A stretch of 64,000 nucleotides of DNA from Planctomycetales bacterium 10988 (lineage in GTDB: Bacteria; Planctomycetota; Planctomycetia; Pirellulales; Pb10988). Where the stretch lies: positions 3,934,709 through 3,998,708 of the forward strand of contig CP043547.1 in NCBI GenBank assembly GCA_009664345.1. Direction: 5' to 3'. The notes below the pieces were generated by a model, which ran no database searches, was not told the DNA's origin, and saw only the letters and a list, made by a program, of their open reading frames with translations. Shown here in pieces: positions 17,600 to 28,100 of the stretch. Position 1 is the stretch's first letter. Each line of letters begins with the position of its first letter. A program made the position numbers and the translations under genes.

Positions 17600-20500
17600 A
17601 TGTGGAACCGCCCGTTCTTTCAATCCTCAACCTCCCCCGCCTACATCGACCGTGATACCGTTTTGCATTTGGAGAGTTTAGAAGACCGTTACCTGCTCGC
17701 GGCGGACTTCACGATCATTGACATTAACCAAACCCCTTTTGGTTCGAGCCCAAGCGAAGTTACCCAAGTCAATGGGAGCTTCTTCTTTGCGGCCAACGAC
17801 GGTCTCAATGGAAGAGAGCTTTGGGTTAGCGACGGGACTTCGGCAGGGACTCAGATTGTCAAAGATATCGAGACGGGGAATTCTGGGTCGTATCCTGGGG
17901 ACTTAACAAACGTCAATGGGACACTTTTCTTCACGGCGGATGAGAGTACTTATGGCTTTTCGCTTTGGAAAAGTGATGGCACCTCCGTCGGCACGCAGCA
18001 TGTCTATACGATTAATTCCGGCTACAGCAATTTTCCCAACAGTGTCTTAGAGAATGTGAATGGGACGCTCTTTTTCGAAGGTCGTTCCGATAGCGAAGGC
18101 TATGAGCTTTGGAAGAGTGACGGAACTTCCGCCGGCACGATGCTGGTGAAGGAGATTCGCCCCGGTTCAGCTAGTGCCTATATCGATCAGATGCAAAATG
18201 TGAACGGGACCCTCTTCTTCGGAGCTACCGATGGCAGCTCTGGGAACGAACTTTGGAAGAGTGATGGCACTTCCGCCGGGACAGAATTCGTCGCGGAGAT
18301 TCGTCCAGGTGCTCCTGGTTCCTACCCGAGTCAATTTGTCAATATGAATGGGACCCTCTTTTTTAGTGCTAGCGATGGGAGCTTCGGTTCGCAACTTTGG
18401 AAAAGTGACGGGACCTCGGGCGGTACGGAGACGGTCGCGATTATCAATCTAACCGGGGCCTATCCCTACTCCTTGGAAAATGTGAATGGGACTCTCTTCT
18501 TTGCGGCGAACAATGGGACGCACGGTTCGGAACTGTGGATGAGTAACGGTTCTAGTGCCGGAACGTTCCTGGTGGCCGATATTCAAAGTGGAAGCGGTTC
18601 TTCTTCTCCCTCTTTTTTGACCAATGTCGATGGCACCCTCTTTTTTGTCGCCAATGATGGCAATTCCGGGGATGAACTTTGGAAAAGCGATGGCACTTCC
18701 GTCGGTACGGTCTTGGTAGAAGACCTGAACCCTGGTTCAGAAAGCTCCGGACCTTCCAGCTTGTCCAACTTTGATGGTACCCTGTTCTTCAGTATTGTCT
18801 CGGAAAGTTATGGGCGAGAACTCTGGACGACCAATGGAAATTCTGGAGGGGCTGAACTTTTTAAAGAGATCAATGAAGGGACCAGTGGATCGTTTCCTGA
18901 TGAGCTGGTGAATGTGAATGGCACACTCTTCTTCGAAGCAAACGGTGGAAGTTACGGCAATGAACTCTGGATGACGGATGGAACAACGGTTGGAACCGTC
19001 TTAGTGAAGGATATTCGCCCAGGCACAAGTAGTTCCAGCCCCGAACGGCTTGCGAATGTGAACGGGACGCTCTTCTTTGAGGCCAATGATGGAAGTTATG
19101 GTAGAGAGCTTTGGATGAGTAACGGGACTTCTGCCGGGACCATGTTGGTGGCCGATATCCGTGCCGGTAGCACTGGCTCTTTTCCAGATTTCCTTGTGAA
19201 TGTGAATGGGACGCTCTTTTTTGAAGCGAATAATGGGAGCTACGGCAGTGAACTCTGGATGAGTAACGGCACTTCCGCCGGGACCATGCTGGTGGCCGAT
19301 ATTCGAGCGGGTAGCGGCAGTTCCTTTCCCGATCAACTTGTGAATGTGAATGGGACGCTCTTCTTCGAGGCCAATGATGGAAGCTACGGCAATGAACTTT
19401 GGATGAGTAACGGCACATCCGCCGGGACCGTGCTGGTCAAGGATATTCGTGCCGGTAGCCTCAGCTCTTTTCCCAATCAACTTATGAATGTGAATGGGAC
19501 ACTCTTCTTTGGAGCATCTGATGGTAGCTCCGGCAGTGAACTCTGGATGAGTAACGGCACTTCCGCCGGGACCATGCTGGTGGCCGATATTCGAGCGGGT
19601 AGCGGCAGTTCTAATCCCGATCAACTTGTGAATGTAAATGGGACGCTCTTCTTCGAAGCGAATGGTGGAACCTACGGCTATGAGCTTTGGATGAGTGATG
19701 GGACCTCCGCCGGCACGGTCCTCGTGAAAGATATCGAGCCAGGAAGCTACAGTTCCTATCCTTCAGACTTGGCGAATGTGAATGGAACGCTCTTCTTCAG
19801 CGCGAATACCGAAGAGCTCGGCAGAGAACTCTGGACCAGCGATGGCACTTCCACTGGCACAATACTTGTCCGAGATATCTTTGGAGGGCCACAAAGTTCC
19901 TATCCTGCTAATTTGACAAACATGAATGAGGCGCTCTTCTTTAGGGCCACCGATTCCCTACGGGGGGGTGAACTCTTCCTCTTGGACCTGACGCTTACGC
20001 CGCTCTTGGTAACCGGATCGGATCAAGGTTCCGGCGAAGTGAAAGTCTTTGATTCCAGCGGCACGGAACTTTACAACTTCTTCCCCTTCACCGAACCGTT
20101 CACCGGCGGGATTCGCGTTGCCACCGGAGATATTAACGGGGACGGAGTGATGGACATCGTCACCGGAGCCGGACCCGGTGGTGGGCCGCGGGTGAGTGTC
20201 TTTGATAGTGAAACCGGACTCTTGATCACCGGCGGACTAGCGGACTTCTTCGCCTATGATCCTTCGATTACCGTCGGGGTTTTTGTGGCCGTTGGTGATG
20301 TGAATAACGACGGCTTCGATGACATCATCACCTCCGCCGATGCCGGGGGCGGTCCGCATATCAAGGTCTTCAATGGTCAAGACGGTTCGATCATCACCGA
20401 GTTCTATGCCTATGCCCCGACCATCACCGTCGGGGTTCGCATTGCTTCCGGGGATGTCGATGGCGATGGCTTCGCGGAAGTGATTACCGCACCGGGGCCG

Positions 20501-21121
20501 GGTGGCGGTCCGCACGTTCGTGTCTTCGATGGCATGACCGGCTTGCAGAAAGAAGGAGCCGCGACGAACTTCTTCGCCTATGACCCGGCCTTCGTGGGCG
20601 GCGTTTATATTGCCTCAGGTGATGTGAATAACGACGGCTTCGATGACATCATCACCGGGGCGGGAGCCAGCGGCGGTCCACATGTGAAGGTGTTTGATTC
20701 AACGGATTTCTCGCTGATTCAGAACTTCTTCGCCTATGATCCCAGCTTCACCGGCGGAGTGCGGGTTGGCTCGACCGATGTGAATGGTGATTTCTTTGAC
20801 GACATCCTCACGACGCCGGGACCGACCGGCGGTCCACATACGCGGGCCTTTAGCGGCGTGGATTTGGCGGACTTGTCGAACTTCTTTGCCGGTTCCCCGA
20901 CGAACTTCGATGGGCTGTTTGTCGCTGGTGGCTTGACCCCGGAGGCAGACCTTCCCCCTGGTCCAGCTTCAAGCCCCTTTTCTTCCGCGGTCGTGGTGAC
21001 GCCCGAGGATACAACCTTGGAAGAGATCGCTCCGAAGAAATCATGGTATGACGAAGTCGACGAGTTCTATCAATCGGCTGAAGAGATCGACAAGCTCTTC
21101 AGCGGTCTCGGCATCGAATAA
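17600..21121 (+). CDS. ELWxxDGT repeat protein with VCBS-like domain (paralog 1)
   Basis: A 1,173-residue, probably secreted or surface protein. Residues 21-36 (VLHLESLEDRYLLAAD) match the LEPR-XLL-type N-terminal motif common in large planctomycete extracellular proteins. From about residue 62 there are 15 repeats of about 48 residues, each with the core ELWxSDGTSAGTxLVxDI and ending NVNGTLFF, then a degenerate sixteenth. Residues about 800-1110 contain five GDxNxDGxxDI(I/V)T...GGPHVxVF(D/N) units with calcium-type Asp loops, like VCBS/FG-GAP beta-propellers. The C-terminus ends with SWYDEVDEFYQSAEE and IDKLFSGLGIE, shared with both paralogs. There is no classical cleavable signal peptide. 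It is the first of three tandem paralogs, with its own promoter and terminator. An adhesive or sensing surface role is only a guess. Confidence 0.9.
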   Translation: MWNRPFFQSSTSPAYIDRDTVLHLESLEDRYLLAADFTIIDINQTPFGSSPSEVTQVNGSFFFAANDGLNGRELWVSDGTSAGTQIVKDIETGNSGSYPGDLTNVNGTLFFTADESTYGFSLWKSDGTSVGTQHVYTINSGYSNFPNSVLENVNGTLFFEGRSDSEGYELWKSDGTSAGTMLVKEIRPGSASAYIDQMQNVNGTLFFGATDGSSGNELWKSDGTSAGTEFVAEIRPGAPGSYPSQFVNMNGTLFFSASDGSFGSQLWKSDGTSGGTETVAIINLTGAYPYSLENVNGTLFFAANNGTHGSELWMSNGSSAGTFLVADIQSGSGSSSPSFLTNVDGTLFFVANDGNSGDELWKSDGTSVGTVLVEDLNPGSESSGPSSLSNFDGTLFFSIVSESYGRELWTTNGNSGGAELFKEINEGTSGSFPDELVNVNGTLFFEANGGSYGNELWMTDGTTVGTVLVKDIRPGTSSSSPERLANVNGTLFFEANDGSYGRELWMSNGTSAGTMLVADIRAGSTGSFPDFLVNVNGTLFFEANNGSYGSELWMSNGTSAGTMLVADIRAGSGSSFPDQLVNVNGTLFFEANDGSYGNELWMSNGTSAGTVLVKDIRAGSLSSFPNQLMNVNGTLFFGASDGSSGSELWMSNGTSAGTMLVADIRAGSGSSNPDQLVNVNGTLFFEANGGTYGYELWMSDGTSAGTVLVKDIEPGSYSSYPSDLANVNGTLFFSANTEELGRELWTSDGTSTGTILVRDIFGGPQSSYPANLTNMNEALFFRATDSLRGGELFLLDLTLTPLLVTGSDQGSGEVKVFDSSGTELYNFFPFTEPFTGGIRVATGDINGDGVMDIVTGAGPGGGPRVSVFDSETGLLITGGLADFFAYDPSITVGVFVAVGDVNNDGFDDIITSADAGGGPHIKVFNGQDGSIITEFYAYAPTITVGVRIASGDVDGDGFAEVITAPGPGGGPHVRVFDGMTGLQKEGAATNFFAYDPAFVGGVYIASGDVNNDGFDDIITGAGASGGPHVKVFDSTDFSLIQNFFAYDPSFTGGVRVGSTDVNGDFFDDILTTPGPTGGPHTRAFSGVDLADLSNFFAGSPTNFDGLFVAGGLTPEADLPPGPASSPFSSAVVVTPEDTTLEEIAPKKSWYDEVDEFYQSAEEIDKLFSGLGIE
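17783..19931 (+). repeat. Fifteen tandem coding repeats of about 144 bp
   Basis: DNA repeats encoding the ELWxxDGT units. Units 10-13 are the most alike and share long stretches such as GTGAATGTGAATGGGACGCT, suggesting recent internal duplication. Outer units are more diverged. Comparable arrays occupy about 21569-23714 and 25322-27570 in the two paralogous genes. Confidence 0.85.
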
Positions 21122-21148
21122 GCCCTCTTCAAATCATTTCAACCATTC

Positions 21149-21187
21149 AAGGGACAAGGTACTTCTAGAGTATTTTGTCCCTTTTTT
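21149..21187 (+). terminator. Terminator after ELWxxDGT paralog 1
   Basis: A stem AAGGGACAA pairing with TTGTCCCTT, extended by an inner GTACT/AGTAT pairing, followed by a T-run. The same GGGACAA...TTGTCCC stem ends the next paralog. Confidence 0.85.
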
Positions 21188-21312
21188 ACCTTTGAGAGCT
21201 TGAAAGGGAAGGAAATTCTGTTGAGAAAGACCATTCTAAAGGCTACAAAATTCTGTTTGTTTAAGCCGTTTCCTTTGTATTTTGGATGCGCAGGAAAGAG
21301 AGGGTTTGCCGC

Positions 21313-21340
21313 TTGACCTAAAACCAAGGAGGGATATAAC
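21313..21340 (+). promoter_or_regulatory. Sigma70-type promoter of the second ELWxxDGT gene
   Basis: TTGACC at 21313, a 16-base spacer, then TATAAC at 21335: the same arrangement as at 17527-17554. The spacer sequences differ, so the hexamers look selected and not merely inherited. Confidence 0.7.
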
Positions 21341-21385
21341 GACTAGCATGCCAGTGTTTTCTTTTCAATTACGAGGTCAAAGCTC

Positions 21386-24300
21386 ATGTGGAATCGTCCG
21401 TTCTTCCAATCCTCCACCTCCCCCTCCAAAATCGACCTTGACACCCATTTACATCTAGAAACTCTCGAAGACCGTTACTTGCTCGCGTCGGACTTCACGA
21501 TCATTGACATCAATCAAACTCCTTTTGGTTCGAGCCCAACCGAAATCACCCAAGTCAATGGGAGTTTCTTCTTCGCGGCCAACAATGGTCTCGATGGAAG
21601 AGAGCTTTGGGTGAGCGACGGGACTTTGGCAGGGACTCAGATTGTCAAGGATATCGGGCCGGGGAATACGGGGTCGTATCCTGAATACTTGACCAATGTG
21701 AATGGGACACTCTTCTTCACGGCTTTGGAGAGTTCGTATGGCATCTCACTTTGGAAAAGTGATGGGACTTCCGCCGGCACGCAACGTATCCAAACGGTTA
21801 CTAGTGGCTACGCTTGTGCTCCCTCGATTGAAATTGCGAATGTGAATGGCACGGTCTTCTTTGGGGCAAACAGTGGAAGTTACGGCTTTGAACTCTGGAA
21901 GAGTGATGGAACTTCCGCCGGTACGATGCTGGTGAAAGATATTCGAGCTGGGAGCAGTAGCTCCTACCCGAGGGATTTTGAGAATGTGAATGGGACGCTC
22001 TTCTTCGAAGCATTCGAAAGTAGCTACGGTCGAGAACTTTGGAAGAGTGATGGCACTTCCGCTGGGACCGTATTGGTCAAGGATATTCGAGCGGGAACCA
22101 GTAGTTCTAGCCTTTCCTATCTTACGAACATGAATGGCACGCTCTTCTTCGCAGCAAACGATGGAAGCTCCGGTTCGCAACTTTGGAAGAGTGATGGGAC
22201 CTCGGGCGGTACAGAGACGGTTGTTTTGATCCAGCCATTCGATCCCGATCCCGAATTCTTGGAAAATGTAAACGGAACCTTATTCTTTGCGGCGAACAAT
22301 GGGACACACGGTACGGAACTGTGGATGACTGACGGTTCTAGTGCCGGAACGTTCATGGTGTCCGATATTCGTAGTGGTAGCAGCTCTTCTTATCCAGAAT
22401 TTTTGACCAATGTCGATGGCACCCTCTTTTTTGTCGCCAGTGATGGCAGTTCTGGGTATGAGCTTTGGAAAAGCGATGGGACTTCCGTCGGCACGGTCTT
22501 GGTAGAAGACCTGAACCCTGGTTCCGAAAGCTCCGAACCTACCGACCTGGCCAACTTCAATGGCACTCTGTTCTTCAGCTTGTTCACGGAAAATTATGGG
22601 GAAGAGTTATGGACCAGCAATGGAAATTCTGGAGGGACAGAACTCTTTAAAAATATCAACGAGGGGACCAGGGGATCGTTTCCTGATGATCTAGCGAATG
22701 TGAATGGGACGCTCTTCTTTGCTGCAAACGATGGATCTTATGGCAATGAACTCTGGATGACCGATGGAACCACGGCCGGAACCATGTTGGTGAAGGACAT
22801 TCGATCTGGTCCTGCCAATGCATACCCCGATCAGCTGGTGAATGTGAACGGGACGCTCTTCTTCGAAGCAAACGATGGAAGCAATGGCCCAGAACTTTGG
22901 ATGAGTGATGGGACTTCCGCCGGCACGGTCCTGGTGAAAGACATTCGAGCTGGGGGCAGTGGTTCCTTTCCTAATGATCTAGCGAATGTGAATGGGACGC
23001 TCTTCTTTGAAGCGAGGGAAGGGAGCACTGGCCAAGAACTTTGGATGAGTGACGGGACTTCCGCCGGCACGGTCCTGGTGAAAGACATTCGATCTGGCAG
23101 CCTTAGTTCCTATCCTAGTCAGCTGGTGAATGTGAATGGGACGCTCTTCTTCTCTGCATTCGAAAGTAGCTACGGTCGAGAACTTTGGAAGAGTGATGGA
23201 ACTTCCGCCGGCACGGTCCTGGTGGCGAATATTCAGGCCGGCTCCTCTAGCTCCAGCCCCGATGATTTCGCGAATGTGAATGGCACGCTCTTCTTCGCAG
23301 CGAGTATTAGCAGCACTGGGCAAGAGCTTTGGAAGAGTGACGGGACTTCCGCCGGGACCGTCTTGGTTAAGGATATTCGAGCCGGAAGCTACGGTTCTTT
23401 TCCTGACTCGCTTACGAATGTGAACGGCACGCTCTTCTTCGAGGCGAACGATGGAACCAGTGGCGATGCACTTTGGATGAGTGATGGGACCTCCGCTGGG
23501 ACAGTCAAGGTGGCAGATTTCGAGGAAGCAAACTATGGGGTCTATCTGGATCTGGCCAATGTGAATGGGACGCTCTTCTTCGGGGCATCTACCGAGGGGT
23601 TCGGTAAGGAACTCTGGACCAGTGATGGGACCTCGGCGGGTACGAGACTTGTCCGAGATATCTTCGGAGGGCCACGAGGTTCCTATCCTGCTGATTTCAC
23701 AAACATGAATGGAACTCTCTTCTTTAGGGCCACCGATTCCCTACGGGGGGGTGAACTCTTCCTCTTGGACCTGACGCTTACGCCGCTCTTGGTGACCGGG
23801 TCGGATCAAGGTTCCGGCGAAGTGAAAGTCTTCGATTCCAGCGGGACGGAACTCTATAATCTCTTCCCCTTCACTGAACCCTTTACGGGCGGGATTCGCG
23901 TTGCCACCGGAGATATTAACGGGGACGGAGTCATGGACATCGTCACTGCGGCCGGACCCGGCGGCGGGCCGCGGGTGAGTGTCTTCGATAGCGAAACCGG
24001 ACTCTTGATCACCGGTGGACTGGCGGACTTCTTTGCCTATGATCCTTCGATTACTGTCGGGGTCTTCGTCGCCGTTGGTGATGTGAATAACGATGGCTTC
24101 GATGACATCATCACTTCCGCCGATGCCGGTGGCGGTCCGCATATCAAGGTCTTCAACGGTCAAGACGGTTCGATCATCACCGAGTTCTATGCTTATGCCC
24201 CCACGATCACCGTCGGGGTTCGCATTGCTTCCGGGGATGTCGATGGCGATGGCTTCGCGGAAGTAATCACCGCACCGGGGCCGGGTGGCGGTCCGCACGT

Positions 24301-24904
24301 TCGTGTCTTCGATGGCATGACCGGCCTTCAAAAAGAAGGAGCCGCGACGAACTTCTTTGCCTACGATCCGGCCTTCGTGGGCGGCGTTTATATTGCCTCA
24401 GGTGATGTGAATAACGACGGCTTCGATGACATCATCACCGGGGCAGGAGCCAGCGGTGGCCCGCATGTGAAGGTGTTTGATTCAACCGATTTCTCGCTGA
24501 TTCAGAACTTCTTCGCGTACGATCCCAGCTTCACCGGCGGGGTGCGTGTCGGTTCCGCCGATGTGAATGGTGACTTCTTTGATGACATCATCACCACCCC
24601 AGGACCAACGGGCGGTCCTCATACACGGGCCTTTAGCGGCGTGGATTTGGCGGACTTGTCGAACTTCTTCGCCGGATCGCCGACGAACTTCGATGGGCTG
24701 TTTGTCGCTGGTGGCTTGACCCCAGAAGCAGACCTTCCCCCCGGTCCAGCTTCGAGCCCCTTCTCTTCTTCGGTCGTAGTAACTCCTGAGGATACAACCT
24801 TGGAAGAACTCGCTCCGAAGAAATCTTGGTACGACGAAGTAGACGAATTCTATCAATCCGCGGAAGAGATCGACAAACTCTTCAGTGGACTCGGCATCGA
24901 ATAA
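21386..24904 (+). CDS. ELWxxDGT repeat protein with VCBS-like domain (paralog 2)
   Basis: A tandem duplicate of the gene at 17600, 1,172 residues. It has the same N-terminal MWNRPFFQSSTSP block and LHLETLEDRYLLAS motif, again exactly 15 ELWxSDGT repeats plus a degenerate last one, then the VCBS/FG-GAP-like domain and the same C-terminal SWYDEVDEFYQSAEE tail. The VCBS half is nearly identical in DNA and protein to paralog 1, whereas most ELWxxDGT units differ, which points to recent gene conversion or domain-specific diversification. It probably sits at the cell surface; its ligand is unknown. It has its own promoter and a terminator with the same stem as paralog 1, so it is likely transcribed alone. 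Confidence 0.9.
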   Translation: MWNRPFFQSSTSPSKIDLDTHLHLETLEDRYLLASDFTIIDINQTPFGSSPTEITQVNGSFFFAANNGLDGRELWVSDGTLAGTQIVKDIGPGNTGSYPEYLTNVNGTLFFTALESSYGISLWKSDGTSAGTQRIQTVTSGYACAPSIEIANVNGTVFFGANSGSYGFELWKSDGTSAGTMLVKDIRAGSSSSYPRDFENVNGTLFFEAFESSYGRELWKSDGTSAGTVLVKDIRAGTSSSSLSYLTNMNGTLFFAANDGSSGSQLWKSDGTSGGTETVVLIQPFDPDPEFLENVNGTLFFAANNGTHGTELWMTDGSSAGTFMVSDIRSGSSSSYPEFLTNVDGTLFFVASDGSSGYELWKSDGTSVGTVLVEDLNPGSESSEPTDLANFNGTLFFSLFTENYGEELWTSNGNSGGTELFKNINEGTRGSFPDDLANVNGTLFFAANDGSYGNELWMTDGTTAGTMLVKDIRSGPANAYPDQLVNVNGTLFFEANDGSNGPELWMSDGTSAGTVLVKDIRAGGSGSFPNDLANVNGTLFFEAREGSTGQELWMSDGTSAGTVLVKDIRSGSLSSYPSQLVNVNGTLFFSAFESSYGRELWKSDGTSAGTVLVANIQAGSSSSSPDDFANVNGTLFFAASISSTGQELWKSDGTSAGTVLVKDIRAGSYGSFPDSLTNVNGTLFFEANDGTSGDALWMSDGTSAGTVKVADFEEANYGVYLDLANVNGTLFFGASTEGFGKELWTSDGTSAGTRLVRDIFGGPRGSYPADFTNMNGTLFFRATDSLRGGELFLLDLTLTPLLVTGSDQGSGEVKVFDSSGTELYNLFPFTEPFTGGIRVATGDINGDGVMDIVTAAGPGGGPRVSVFDSETGLLITGGLADFFAYDPSITVGVFVAVGDVNNDGFDDIITSADAGGGPHIKVFNGQDGSIITEFYAYAPTITVGVRIASGDVDGDGFAEVITAPGPGGGPHVRVFDGMTGLQKEGAATNFFAYDPAFVGGVYIASGDVNNDGFDDIITGAGASGGPHVKVFDSTDFSLIQNFFAYDPSFTGGVRVGSADVNGDFFDDIITTPGPTGGPHTRAFSGVDLADLSNFFAGSPTNFDGLFVAGGLTPEADLPPGPASSPFSSSVVVTPEDTTLEELAPKKSWYDEVDEFYQSAEEIDKLFSGLGIE

Positions 24905-24935
24905 GCCGTTATTACATTTAGACGAACCCATTTGG

Positions 24936-24972
24936 AGGGACAAAATGCTGCAAGCGTCTTGTCCCTTTTTTA
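24936..24972 (+). terminator. Terminator after ELWxxDGT paralog 2
   Basis: AGGGACAA pairs with TTGTCCCT around a loop of about 15 bases, followed by a T-run. It uses the same stem as the terminator at 21149. Confidence 0.85.
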
Positions 24973-25153
24973 TTGTTTTCAAGATCTAGGCTGGCTAAAT
25001 ACCATAAAGCGGATGTTTCAATAAGGGAGATGAAGAATCGAAGTGCTTCTCAAAGAAGGCTTTACCTCGTATCGGGGAAAGACTAACTTAAGTTCCATTC
25101 TCGCTTATTTTCCGACCCTATCCAAACTTTGCGGGCTGCAAGGAAGAATTGTC

Positions 25154-28100
25154 ATGGCATGGACCAACTGGTTTACGGAACGGAATGAACGTCGCGAACA
25201 ACCGACTCCCCTTCAACTCGAACAGCTTGAGAGCCGCTATCTGCTCACGGCGGAGCTCTCGATGATTGATATCAATCTGGTTGGTCGCCATTCCGATCCA
25301 GAGAATTTTGTCGAGGTCGGGGGAAAGTTTTTCTTTTCCGCCAATGATGGACAAAATGGAGATGAACTGTGGTTTAGTGATGGCACTTCCTTCGGGACAT
25401 TCATGGTCAAAGATATTCGAGCCGGAGCCACGAGTTCGAATCCGTCCAATCTTACCAATGTCAATGGGACCGTCTTCTTTTCCGCGAACGACGGAAGCTA
25501 CGGATACGAACTCTGGAAAACAGATGGCAGTTCGGCGGGCACGCAACTCGTGAAAGACCTCCTTCCCGGAAGCAGCGGCTCCAGCCCGAGCGATATGGAG
25601 AATTTGAACGGCACGCTCATGTTCCGCGCGTACAACGCTTCGGTTGGGTTTGAACTTTGGTCAAGTGATGGAACCTCGGGCGGGACGCAGCTCGTCGCGG
25701 ATATCAATCCAGGCTCGTCGAGTTCTTCGATCACCGACACCTTCAACATGGATGGGACGCTCTTTTTCGGAGCCAATGACGGTTCAGATGGCAATGAACT
25801 GTGGATGAGTGATGGAACCAGCGGCGGTACCAAGATGGTCGTTGATCTCAATCCTGGCAGTTTCAACGCGTTTCCGGATGGCTTTGCCAATGTGAATGGC
25901 ACCCTCTTTTTCAGTGCCACCGTATCCGGCTACGGACAAGAATTGTGGAAGTCGGATGGTACCTCCAGCGGGACCGAGCTGGTGAAAGATATTCGCGCCG
26001 GCGGTTCCGGTTCCGAGACGGAGGAGTTGGTGAATGTCAATGGTACCCTCTTCTTTGCCGCCAACGGGGGAACCTACGGACAAGAACTCTGGAAGTCGGA
26101 TGGCACTTCCGGCGGGACGGGACTCGTCAAGGACATTCGAGCCGGAAGCCTAGGTTCGTCGATTGATCACATGGTGAATTTCGATGGGACCCTCTTTTTC
26201 ACGGCCTATACCGAATCCTATGGGACCGAGCTATGGGCGAGTCAAGGCGATTCGGCCAGCACGCAACTTATCAAGGATATTCTCCCTGGCGAAACAAGTT
26301 CGCAGGTTGGCTATCTTCTCGTGGCCAGTGGGACGCTCTTCTTCCGAGCGAATGGGGGAACCTTCGGGCGGGAGCTTTGGCAGTCAGATGGGACTTCCGG
26401 GGGAACCGAAATTTTCAAGGATATCAACAGTCTGGGAAGTCTGGGTTCGGACGCCTCCTCGTTCGTGGACTACAGTGGAACCGTCTTCTTCGCTGCTAAC
26501 AAAGACCTCTTAGGCAAAGAGCTTTGGATGACCGATGGCACAACGCTCGGCACAAAACTTGTCAAAGACATCCGCCCCGGCGCTTACGGGAGTTCCCCCG
26601 ATGATCTGATCGTCATGAACGGGACCATTTTCTTCAGAGCCAATGACGGAATCAACGGCAGTGAACTCTGGATGACCGATGGAACTTCCGCCGGAACGCA
26701 ACTCGTCAAGGATATTCGAAGCGGAAGTGAAAGTTCCTCTCCAAGTGAATTCGCGACCTTGAATGGAACGCTCTTCTTTGCCGCCAATGATGGAACTTAT
26801 GGGAGCGAGCTGTGGAAGAGTGACGGCACCTCCGCGGGAACCATGCTGGTGAAGGATATACGTCCGGGAAGTACCGGCAGTTCTCTCTTTGGATTGGTGG
26901 AAATCAACGGAACGCTCTTCTTCCGAGCAACCGATGGAGCAACGGGAACGGAAATGTGGAAGAGTGATGGCACCTCCGCAGGTACGGAGCTCGTCAAAGA
27001 CATCCGATCGGGAGGGAGTAGCTCCTTTGCAGGCTCCTTTGCAAACTTAAATGGTACCATTTTCTTCGCTGCCGATGACGGATCAGACGGAAGTGAACTC
27101 TGGACGAGCGATGGAACCTCCGCCGGAACGCAACTCTTCGCCGACCTTTACCCTGGTTCGGGTTCCTCAAGTCCAAACGGAATGACCGAGGTGAATGGAA
27201 CGCTCTTCTTCCGGGCAAATAATTTGACCAACGGGTCAGAGCTTTGGATGACCGATGGCACCTCGATGGGAACGACGCTTGTCAAAGATATCAACACCCT
27301 TTCCAAAGGGGCAGGCTCGTTTCCAAGCGAGTTTACCAATGTCAACGGCACCCTCCTCTTCCGAGCGGGGACCAATAGCAGTAGCTATGGCGTCGAGCTT
27401 TGGGCCAGCGATGGCACTTCTTCGGGTACGCAACTCGTCAAAGATTTACGTCCAGGCAATAACAGCAGTTTCTCTTATGGCTCGTATCCGAATTACCTGA
27501 CGAATATCAATGGAACTCTCTTCTTCGCCGCGAACGATGGCGTCAATGGGAATGAACTTTGGATGTTCGATCTAATGGACGAGACGCCGAAGATCGTGAC
27601 CGGGTCGGATAGCGGTTCGGGAATTGTCCGCGTTTTCGACGGAACCGGCAGCGAGCTGCTCAATTTCTTCCCTTATACCCCAGCCTTTACCGGAGGCGTT
27701 CGCGTCGCGACTGGGGATATCAATGGCGACGGCGTTCTTGATATCGTCACGGCGGCAGGACCCGGAGGCGGCCCGCATGTCCAGGTCTTCGATAGTGAGA
27801 CCGGGGCCTTGATCACCGGGGGAACCAATAACTTTTATGCCTATGCCCCGAATATTACCGTCGGCGTCTTTGTGGCAGTCGGTGATGTAAACAAGGATGG
27901 CTTTGATGACATTATCACCTCGGTTGATGCCGGTGGCGGTCCGCATATCAAAGTCTTCAACGGTCAGACCGGCGCGGTTATTGTCGAGTTTTATGCGTAT
28001 GCCCCCAATGTCACCGTCGGCGTTCGCGTCGCAGCCGGGGATATCGATGGCGACGGGGCTGCCGAAATCATCACCGCTCCCGGAGCCGGTGGCGGTCCGC

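Noticed and set aside
17783-27570. Long direct DNA repeats that might suggest a CRISPR array or satellite
   Set aside because: The units are about 144 bases, in frame and encode ELWxxDGT repeats; there are no unique spacers of CRISPR size.
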